Below are positions 56,160 through 64,000 of a stretch of 64,000 bases of DNA, piece after piece. The stretch lies in contig NW_020954615.1 in assembly GCF_900497805.2 (NCBI RefSeq), forward strand, positions 10,209,488 through 10,273,487, read 5' to 3'. A program made the position numbers and the translations under genes. This DNA is from Vombatus ursinus (taxonomy: Eukaryota > Chordata > Mammalia > Diprotodontia > Vombatidae). The notes beneath the pieces are model-generated. The model ran no database searches. It saw only the letters and a program-made list of their open reading frames with translations, and was not told the origin of the DNA. How positions within the stretch are numbered: position 1 is the first letter of the stretch; every line of letters starts with the position of its first letter.

Positions 56160-56600
56160 AAAAAAGAAAATATTAATATGGCTCTTATTCTCAATGAGAG
56201 AGACAGAGATAGAGACAGAGACAGAGACAGAGATGGAGAAGCAGAGACAGAGACAGAAACAGAGGCAGAGGAGACAAATAGATAGAAACAGGGATTTTAT
56301 ATATTTGTGTGTGTATGTATATTTGTGTTTGAATACATGTGTATATACATATACAAATATATACACATATATGTATGTAAACAAACACGTATATATATGC
56401 AGAACAAATAAATCCAAAGGTTGTTTGGGAAAGGAAGCCATTGATCTCTAAACACTGGAGCAATCAGAAAATGCTTCATGGAGAAGATGGGGTGTGAGGT
56501 TAATCTTGAAGTAATTAAGGAAATTCTAATCAGCAATGAAGATAAGAGAGAACATTCCAAGATTGAAATATGGCTTCAGGGAACATAAGACAAATCACAC
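56160..56600 (-). repeat. L2 LINE fragment split by microsatellites
   Basis: GGCTCTTATTCTCAATGAGAG on the left and AAATGCTTCATGGAGAAGATGG, GAACATTCCAAGATTGAA on the right are the L2 tail and the adjoining ORF2 end. Simple repeats fill the position normally held by the GACAACATG segment. Confidence 0.6.
56190..56400. repeat. (GAGACA)n array followed by TATG-rich tract
   Basis: 56196-56278 is a hexamer array with variants (GAGATA, GAAACA, GAGGCA). 56295-56400 is imperfect TATG/TACA. Confidence 0.9.
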
Positions 56601-56969
56601 AATGTGGGAAAGACCCTTCATTCATATGAATAGCACATTCCAATTTTATTTGGAGTTTTGATCAATATACCAAGCTGAAAAGAATGAATGAAAGCCTGAT
56701 ATGCTTTCATTTTTGAATGAGATAAGTTAAATATATAAAGTCTTATTCTTAGAAGGATTGGCTACTAGGTGGTAATATTTTTAGACTATAACAAGTGTTG
56801 AAACATCAGGAATAACAATCAGCATGATAATGAAATCCCAGGTACTTCAAAGAGTGAAATAGTACAAGTTTTAAATGGTCAGATAAATCATTGCTGAAAA
56901 TTAAAACTGTAAAGATCATATTCACTGTGGATAGAACACTTTTTTTAATTTTAAGAATATACATGTATT
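56601..56969. other. unassigned sequence
   Basis: Nothing recognised. Confidence 0.4.
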
Positions 56970-57135
56970 CATAGAGAAAATATTATAGTGTCGCACATTA
57001 TATGTAGCTATATATAGTACATGTATATGTATAATATGTATGTGTCATGTATATATGCATATGTGTGTCATGTATATATATATGCATAATATATATAGTA
57101 TATATGTATATGTATATATGCATATATATTCTAAT
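56970..57135. repeat. TA-rich microsatellite
   Basis: Imperfect TATATG/CATATA repeats. Confidence 0.8.
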
Positions 57136-57164
57136 GAAGTACTTTATACTTGAATAAACAGTGA

Positions 57165-57560
57165 ACTGGGAGATAAGACAACTGGGTTTTAATATATTCC
57201 TTACTCTAGCTTGTGATGTCCTAAGGCCCTTCTGGGCCCCAAATTCTACACCACACAGGAACATCACAAAGATTGATATTCCTACTTTATCACTCTATGA
57301 AAAATTCTCTATACCAGATCTCTTACTACCTAACTTTGATGGCATTTTCTCTGGCTCCATGGTCCTTGACCTCTTCAACCTCTGGCCTGTCACATTGGTG
57401 CCCCACTTCACCTCTTCTAGATACTTTCTCTTCTTTGGGCTTCTATGACTCTGCTCTCTCCTTGCTCTGCTTCTATCCATCAGATTATATCTTCTGTTTC
57501 TCCTTTACTACTTCCTCACCCATCTTTATAATCTATGAGTTGTTATGATCTATTCATGCA
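57165..57560 (+). repeat. L2 LINE RT fragment
   Basis: 57400-57550 reads DTFSSLGFYDSALSLLCFY, the L2 DTLSSLGFSDTALSWF block. The left part is less certain. Confidence 0.65.
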
Positions 57561-58311
57561 CAACATCTCATTAGGAAAGGGTTTATTTTTTAATGATCTG
57601 TATCATATTGCTAAGTAATATATTTTCCTGTATTTTCCCCCTGACAACATGAGGTCTAGCCCAGGGATGCATAACCTTGGTCCTAAGAATGCATGTTTGT
57701 GTGTATGTGTTTTGGGAAGTGTATTTTAATATAATTTTTAAAAATATCACATATTTTGCTTTTCCACTTAAAAGTAATATGTGGAAAATGGGTCAACCCA
57801 TAGGCTTTGCCAGACTGCCATAGGAGTTCATGGGGAAAAAAAAAGTTAAGAATCATTGGTCTGTGTTTTACTACATTTTCTAAATATATTTTTCTGGATT
57901 TGAAATTAAAAAAAAAAAAAGATCCTGAGTACAAGCACAGGGTAATTGGTATAATCAATAACAACACATTTAATATCTTTTTCTATAAAAAATATTTAAC
58001 TCTATTACTCAAGCAAGGTCCTTCTAAGAATATTCAGGTGTTATCAGGGATTCTTTTACCTCCTAGTCATTTCACCTGCAACAATTTCATCGTGCTCTCA
58101 GAAGGAAATTAGTTCTCTGTAAATTAATGTTTTTCCCTTCATCTCACACATAGATTGTATAATTATTTATTTTCTAGTGACTTAGTTAATTATGTGTTTT
58201 AGTATTTAATGTAGTAAAATTGTTCAGATACTTGAGCAGAGATTTCACTGCTGTTTTATATTGGAGATTTTCAAATGTATTGTTTACTCGATATTTTGTT
58301 TTAATGATGCA
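57561..58311. other. unassigned AT-rich sequence
   Basis: 57660-57860 contains a decayed SINE-like stretch (GGGATGCATAACCTTGG) but no family was assigned. Confidence 0.35.
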
Positions 58312-58505
58312 CAGACAGAGGATCAGAGCTAGATGGGAACTTAGAGGTCATCTGGTCCCAATATCCTCATTTTACCCATATGGAAGCTGAGACTCAAAGA
58401 GGTAAATTTGTTTACCAAAGATTGGACAATATCAAAGCCAGACTTTGAAATTATGTTTTCTGATTCAAAATCCAGTGATCTTTCCCTATAGCATATTACT
58501 TCAGA
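58312..58505 (-). repeat. MIR-type SINE
   Basis: ATCAGAGCTAGATGGGAACTTAGAGG, CTGAGACTCAAAGAGG, CCAGTGATCTTTCCCTATAGC. Confidence 0.7.
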
Positions 58506-58589
58506 TATGAGCTGCTGGAGGTAGAAGGATGAGAAGAAAACAGTGGTCTCATACATCCACTGAGGTATAAGTACATGCAAAAGATATGA

Positions 58590-59155
58590 ACAAAACATTC
58601 AGAAGTGAAGAAATTCAAGTTATTAGGTCAATAATAAAATCATTAATTATAATAAGAGGAAATGTAAATAAAAATAATTATATTAATATATCCCTTATAC
58701 AACTCCCATCAAAGATATCAAAAGCTGAGAATAGTCAATACTAAAGAAGTTGGAATAGGAAACTAATATTCTTTTCTTTATTCTGTGGATTAGACAGAAC
58801 TGTCTCAAAATCCAGAAGGAATTATGTTTTAAAAATGAATAAAACATCACATTCTTTGACCCAGTGATTGCACTGCTAGTCATATGTTCCAAGGACATCA
58901 AAAATAGAAAGGAATGTCCAATAAAAAACAATAAATTTATAACTTTAATTTTTTGTGATAGAATGTTTTAATTCCTATCAATTAGGTAATGACTGATAAG
59001 TTGTGAAATTGTGGTAATCAAATTTAAAGGAATGTCACATGACCAATTTAAAGAAGCATCGGAAAATTTATGTGAACTTATACAAAACAGTGAAGTAAAT
59101 ATAAGGAAAAATACATAAAATGACTATAAAAATGACATTGGAAGAAATAGGAAGC
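58590..59155 (+). repeat. old L1 3' end
   Basis: TTCTTTGACCCAGTGATTGC, ACTGCTAGTCATATGTTCC, AATTTATGTGAACTTATAC, AGTGAAGTAAATATAAGG: the marsupial L1 3' order, strongly diverged. Confidence 0.65.
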
Positions 59156-59157
59156 TT

Positions 59158-59322
59158 TGTGGTTGATTGAATGGAGCACAGTATTTCAAATCAGGATGAC
59201 CTGAGCTGAAATCCTGCTGCAGAAACTTACTAGCTGTATGACCCTGGGCAAGATACTTAACTATTCTGGACCTCAATTTTCTCATCTGCTAAATTAGATG
59301 CTGAACTTAAAGCTCTCTTTTC
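59158..59322 (+). repeat. MIR/THER1-type SINE
   Basis: GATGACCTGAGCTGAAATCC, TATGACCCTGGGCAAG, CAATTTTCTCATCTGCTAAA. Confidence 0.8.
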
Positions 59323-59324
59323 CC

Positions 59325-59862
59325 TCCCAAATTTTATTCAATATGAAACATATGTCTGCAGTTTTTATGGAGGAGATTAACCATGTCCAAGACCAAATCT
59401 GCCTCTAAATTTGAATTCTATTACTAACCCAGCCCCAATCTCAACCTCATTAGCACCAGGGGGAACAGCACTTCATCTATATGTGTCTTTGTCATTTTGA
59501 CCCTGAGGAAGTCCAGAAGGTCACTTACCCTCCAAATTTTTAAGACCTGACCTTGCTGTCTCAGCATGACTTTTGAGAAGTGTGACAGGGACGATCTCAG
59601 TGGGCAAGTTAAAGTAATCCCAGAAGTACTGAATGTTCTCATTGGTGAGGTACTAGTAGACATACCTTCATGCAAACTTCTCCTTAAAATAGTCATGAGA
59701 CTTTAGAGACTGTATGGTCTTCATGACATGGAGTTTAGGCACATTCTTATGTTCCAGCTAAGGGTGGTTTGGTATGTGGACATCTTTCTTGGCTACCATT
59801 ACTCCCTCCTTAAAAAGGAGTTTGTAGATGGCAATCTATTTCTTCTTGGGCATTAATACCTT
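59325..59862 (-). pseudogene. RPS10P: processed pseudogene of 40S ribosomal protein S10
   Basis: The - strand translates in one uninterrupted frame, apart from stops, as a copy of RPS10 (normally 165 residues): LLFKEGVMVAKKDVH near the start, then [52 protein letters not shown], the SAVPPGA block and FKFRGRFG near the end. There are no introns. The initiator is changed to Val, six in-frame stops replace residues such as Arg8, Glu34 and two Trp codons, and the end stops about five residues early. A 3' UTR with ATTGAATAAA (about 59334-59343) follows. The poly(A) is no longer clear. Known RPS10 is a 40S small-subunit protein; this copy cannot make it. Confidence 0.95.
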
Positions 59863-60115
59863 GGGTAGTTGTTTCTCTCAACTCAATGACTTCTAAAGTG
59901 CCACCTTGCACCAAAGAATAATAAATACCTTGAAGTTGCATACATTTCATGACAAAACTTCTACCCAGAAAAGATCACATAAATTTCCATCTTCCCTTCT
60001 TAGGCTTTTCTGACAATCTTCTCCTTTGGTTCTCTTCTTATCTGTCTCTTCACTCTCAGTCTCCTATACTAGTTCTTCATGGACACTAAGCTTGGCTGTC
60101 CTCAAGTCTTTTCTA
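59863..60115. other. unassigned sequence upstream of the RPS10 retrocopy
   Basis: May include some transcribed 5' leader of the retrocopy near 59863-59920; otherwise pyrimidine-rich and not recognised. Confidence 0.35.
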
Positions 60116-60720
60116 TATCTGTTTCTCCTTTACATTCTATACTATCTTCATTTGCAATTTCAATTGACTTGAAAGTCTTCAATTATCATCACTAAACAGA
60201 TGATCTCCAAATGTATGTGACTAGTTCTCTTTTCTTCCTCAGCTTTATTCCCTCATCATCAATTGTCTTTTGGGCATATCAAATTAGATGACATATAGGT
60301 ATCTCAAATGGAATATGTTCAAAACAGAATTCAATCTCTTTCCCCCCAAAACGTAACCTTTCCTAAACTCCCTTATTCGTCAAAGTCAAAGTCACTACTA
60401 TCCCAGTCTCCCAATCTCACAACCTTGCTATTACATTTGACTTTTCACTTTCACTCACCACACATATACATTCCATTGTCATATCTTGTTTCTACTTTCA
60501 TAACTTCTCTCATGTACTTCCCCTTTTCTCCACTCACATAAACTCCATCTTACTTCAAATAGTCATGATCTCCTTTAAATGATGGGAAGAGTCTTCTAAC
60601 TGGTCTCACTTCCTTAAATCTCTTTCCATTCTGATATAAGTGCTCCATTCAAATGTTAAGGTGACTTTTTTGAAGCATAGGTTTGACCATGTCATCAGTC
60701 TACTTAGTGAGGCCTACGGT
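60116..60720 (+). repeat. L2 LINE ORF2 fragment
   Basis: AACAGAATTCAATCTCTTTCC (KTEL-equivalent), TTACATTTGACTTTTCACTTTC, TTCTAACTGGTCTCACTTCC, GTTTGACCATGTCATCAG follow L2 C-terminal order. Confidence 0.7.
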
Positions 60721-61079
60721 CTCTAGAGCCAGCCATTTCCTTATTTGCCCCCAGCTGCTCTGCTTGATTTTGACTTCTCCTCCTCTTTCACCACCACCAT
60801 CATGGCATCCTCCACCTTCCAGGAGATGGCTATGATGCTGGGCCTCAGGTTGTATCCAAGGCCTTCCTGTCCCATGGGAGCTGTGGCCCCCATCCTTGGG
60901 ACACAACAGCTTTATGTGCTTAAAGATCCACTGGAGAGAACTAAGTATAGCCTCTGACTTAATCCTCTGCCTCTGTCCTTGCCTCGCTACCTCCCCATCC
61001 TTTCCTCAGTCTTCTGCCGATGCTGGCTGCTTGTATGGCTTTCCTTCCCTATCTTGTGTAGTATTTTCTTTTGGTTGGG
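60721..61079. other. unassigned GC-richer segment
   Basis: A block with GC above its surroundings (60735-60960) holding a 70-codon + frame. No family or domain recognised. It lies between an L2 ORF2 fragment and what looks like an L2 tail, so it may be an insertion. Confidence 0.35.
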
Positions 61080-61283
61080 GATTTTCATATATATGCATAT
61101 GCACATACATAAAATATATGTATATGTTAATATATACATTTTATTTATATTTATATATTTATTTTAAAAAAATCAGTTTTTCCTACTTTGCATTAAATCA
61201 TCCAGTTGCAATGTACATATATGTATATATGTATATATATGTGTTTTTTGTGTGTATACACACACACACACACACACACACAT
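61080..61283. repeat. TA-rich and (CA)n microsatellites
   Basis: TATATG/TACATA runs at 61086-61165 and 61215-61245, then (AC)n of about 13 units at 61257-61283. Confidence 0.9.
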
Positions 61284-61370
61284 ATATTGTTTTTGTATCT
61301 CCAGATGATTAGCATTGAACCTAACAGGCAGGAGTGTTTTTATAAATGCTTGTTGCCTGATGGACTGATG
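61284..61370 (+). repeat. L2 LINE tail fragment
   Basis: TTTTGTATCTCCAGATGATTAG and TTTTATAAATGCTTGTTGCCTG resemble the L2 3' end, perhaps of the copy at 60116-60720. Confidence 0.45.
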
Positions 61371-61519
61371 GAGAGGGGTGTGGACATGAAATATTACATA
61401 TACTGCACTGGCATGTTTATTTGATTGTGAGCAGTTTATTTGGACGACTGGATTTTCTTTTCTTTTCTTTTGTACAAGGAAAAGGATAGAGAAAACTCCA
61501 TTCAAGTAATTGAAGCCAA

Positions 61520-61935
61520 TGCAAAGGTAATAGAAAAGTGAGATGAAGCATTGTGCCAGAGGAAATCAAGCAGGTTAGTGGGATTGGACTGTAAAATGAT
61601 GTTGAATTGTAGAAAGGAAAAAAAAATTAAGAAAATTGGACAGAAAAGAAAAGATCAAGTTATGATGAGTTTTAAATAGCAGAGAAGTTAATATTTGGTC
61701 ATAAACGTAATAGAGAACTAGAAAAGAAAAGTTGATTGACTACAGGGAATATGATATTTTTAGACTTACACTTTGGGAAAATCACTTAGGAAGCCTAATG
61801 GAGGACAAACTGAAAGTGGGAGAAATGAGCCAGGTATCTTAAATAGGATACTAGTGAAATAGTTCGAAGGAATAGTTCGAAAAACCTACTTAAGGTTTTG
61901 ATTGAGGTAATAATGATAATGGAACACAAACAAGA
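61520..61935 (-). repeat. L2 LINE ORF2 fragment
   Basis: GATGAGTTTTAAATAGCAGAG, TTAGACTTACACTTTGGGAAAATC, GAAGCCTAATGGAGGACAAAC: complement of the L2 C-terminal region. Confidence 0.75.
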
Positions 61936-61937
61936 GT

Positions 61938-62491
61938 TGTTGTGGTGGTTTGTTGATATATTTTTTTTCAGCCAGTGACAAGATCCACCATATTGGCCAG
62001 ATTCTTAAGGAATCAGAACATTTGTGAGCTATTGGCTAGGTTCTTAAGGAATCTGAACCTTCAACTAGATTGTAAGAATCTGAGTATTTTAATGGAGAGA
62101 AGATAAACCTTATATACAGAAAGATTGTGGGAGAGATCTAGGAAGGATCTTGATGGGAGTGACCTGGAGGTTAAGAATGGGGTCTGGACAGGGTCAAGGG
62201 TGAGAAGTAGCCAGGGGCTATAGAGAGGTAAAACAGTGGAGGGCTAGGCTAGCTTAAGGGTAATAGAATTGGGAGATTGGGAATAGGCACTAACAAAAGG
62301 CCAGTTGATAGGATTATAGCCTTAGGGGAAATCCAGAGATTTGGCCTCACAGGAAAGTCCAGGGTTTTTAGCTTTCCTGTGTCCAGAACCCAACCCCATC
62401 ATTCCCCCCTCAAACAAATGGGATCCAAGTCCTTTTGGGGTAAGGGGCGAAGGTCTCAGCTTCTGAAACTGCTTCCTGCTGGCAAGGGGCA
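61938..62491 (-). mobile_element. fossil retroviral LTR-like sequence
   Basis: Related to the LTR at 43.4-44.3 kb: shared CAAATGGGATCCAAGTCC / GGCGAAGGTCTCAGCTTCTG block, a TATA box on the - strand at 62109-62117, and a GGCCAGATTCTTAAGGAATC block. A purine tract complement (TTCCCCCCTC at 62402-62411) beside CCCATCA could mark the U3 edge, so the right boundary is either about 62401 or about 62491. An old copy. Confidence 0.5.
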
Positions 62492-64000
62492 TAGAGCTGT
62501 CCCTGCCTTGAGGGTGTCCCAAAGAGGAGATTGACTGGAACCAAGCACAGGCTACATGCAGGGAATGATGGGGGGGACATTGGCTGGTACCCACTGTTTG
62601 CTACCAACTGTAGATGAATGGCTTGCAGTCTGGAAGACCCAAATCTGACAGAAAAGACTGCAGGGTCCAGATATGACAAGGTAAAACATCCTTAGCTCTG
62701 TTTGGATTCAGATAATTCAGTTTTCCAATCATATAGTATCAAATCCACCTCATAGTCAGACTCAGGAATAGCCAGGTAAGTAACATTCCTTTTCAAAGAA
62801 ACATAATGGGGAAAATGAGCCAGGAGGATCCAATCTTAGACTGAGGCTAAAATTGTCCTCTCAGCTTTTCCAGGTGCTGACTTCCCACCAGTAGTGGGAA
62901 GTCTGAGTAGCTTGTGGCATTTCTCTTAGATGGTGGATTATTGATTATCAATGGATTATTATGATCCATCAGACAACTCAAAATAAAATCCTATGAGTTT
63001 TGCCTACTCAAACAGTAAGTTTCACTAATCATAGCTTAGGAAAAAAACTTTTCCAGGATTTACATCTCAAACTTTAAATTTGTCCTGGTGTAAAAAGCCA
63101 ATCATTAAGACATTATTTCTATACGCTTGCAAATTGTCAGCAAGAGAAAACCCAAACAAATTTTTTTGGCAAGTTTACACATTAAAACAATAACCAACAT
63201 AGGCAAATTGTTTTAGTTGTAACCAAATTATGAAAAGTTGCTTGACATGACTGATACAAAAAGTCCACCAATTTGAAACTTGAAACAAACCCATTACTAA
63301 TCAGGTGACTTCACTTTTGTTAAATGCATTTTCAAATTACTTTACACAAAGAATCAACGTCTCATCATTAACAATAAAAACTACAACTTTAAAAGAGCAT
63401 GCTTACTCAAGTTCAGAGGCTACCCTCCCCACCTTGAGTAGGATATACTGAACCTGGGTGATGCGTCCAGGCAAATGTTGCCCCAGGCCCCAAAGCCATA
63501 GCCAGTGGGGCCCATACTGCAGCTGTTTCCCCTCCCCACTCCTTCCATTCACCAGGTGGGTGAAACTCTCCTCTCCCATGAGAGGGATCAACAGACACCC
63601 TCTTGACTCTAAGGAAGGGAGTGGGAGAAGGGAGTGACCAGGATTGCACTCCTTAATTATAGATCACAAAACTTCCAAAATCTGCTAAGATGCTTCTAGC
63701 TATTCCAACTTTTCCCTGTAACCTCTGTGAAGGAGGATTCAGGGGTATAGAGAGAAGGGAGTAAGTAAGCCTCAGGGAACCAAAAAGTACCTGCAGTTTT
63801 CCCAATTCCCTAGCACCAAGACAATTGACAGAATTGGGCATATGCTTCTGGATAGGGCATCCGTCCTTGTCCTCTATGCTCCAGAAGATGTACCCAGGTC
63901 CATGGCCTTGAACCGAACCAGTGGACCCGAGAGCCTGAGAGTGTCAGGCTCAAGAGCGAGACAGCCTCCTGTCTGCCTGAAAAGCACCTCCAAGCCTTCC
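62492..64000. other. unassigned sequence right of the LTR-like fossil
   Basis: 1.5 kb without SINE or LINE sequence, AT-rich until about 63400, then more GC-rich. As the LTR-like fossil is on the - strand, this could be the inner part of the same old element, but I recognise no retroviral domain. It could equally be unique DNA. Confidence 0.3.

Noticed and set aside
60896-61312. 138-codon + strand open frame with hydrophobic stretch
   Set aside because: Its second half is TA/CA microsatellite translated as Tyr/Ile/Met/His; no domain.
63403-63649. Minus-strand open frames of 62-78 codons read as a possible retroviral protein
   Set aside because: No recognisable domain and too short to claim; left as unassigned.
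1-64000. CRISPR-like regularly spaced repeats
   Set aside because: The recurring motifs are dispersed SINE and LINE copies and microsatellites; spacing is irregular and the genome is plainly mammalian.

Overview
This 64 kb window looks like intergenic or intronic DNA from a marsupial. I found no intact protein-coding gene, no RNA gene and no convincing exon of a functional gene. The sequence is AT-rich and built almost wholly from layered transposon remains. The marsupial call rests on the repeats. Two tRNA-derived SINE families recur on both strands: a short type starting like GGCAGCTAGGTGGCRCAGTGG and ending in poly(A), here called WSINE1-type, and a longer MAR1-type carrying an extra right half (GGAAATGGCAAACCACTCC). 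There are also THER1/MIR SINEs, RTE LINEs with matching RTE-tailed SINEs, abundant L2, and L1/HAL1 elements of marsupial style. The short SINE type suggests an Australian marsupial, but that rests on remembered family distributions. Repeat names throughout are from memory, not from a library search.

Layout. 1-7 kb: an L2 tail, MAR1-type SINEs, a HAL1/L1 5' half on +, and an older HAL1-like copy on - carrying two SINEs. 8.3-10.1 kb: two different RTE-clade LINE 3' ends in the same orientation. 10.6-17.4 kb: nested L2/SINE and RTE-SINE/SINE insertions, MIRs, and an inverted SINE pair set in TG/TA microsatellites. 17.5-25 kb: a large L2 block in which an L1 3' end interrupts one L2, followed by a second L2 of about 1.9 kb in opposite orientation, another L1 3' end, a GGAA microsatellite and two more L2 copies. 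25-34 kb: MIRs, an L1 reduced to its two ends, a HAL1, and an ATCT microsatellite holding a 10-base assembly gap. 35-37 kb: a CR1/L3-type LINE with recognisable reverse transcriptase, split by SINEs. 37.3-42.5 kb: L2 endonuclease, RT and 3' regions interrupted by two RTE-tailed elements. 43.4-44.3 kb: a fossil LTR. 44.7-47.2 kb: L2 with a fresh SINE. 47.7-54.6 kb: RTE-SINEs and L1 copies, including one internally deleted L1 between perfect 11-bp target-site duplications. 54.7-61.9 kb: L2, MIRs and a processed pseudogene of ribosomal protein S10. 61.9-64 kb: a second LTR-like fossil and an unassigned tail.

The elements do not work together as genes. They form a stratigraphy: MIR/L2/CR1 are oldest and are cut by MAR1-type, RTE and L1 insertions, and these in turn by WSINE1-type SINEs with perfect or near-perfect target-site duplications. 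I see no undescribed functional system. The most informative objects are the internally deleted L1 copies, the RTE LINE with its tail-sharing SINEs, the CR1 fossil and the RPS10 retrocopy.
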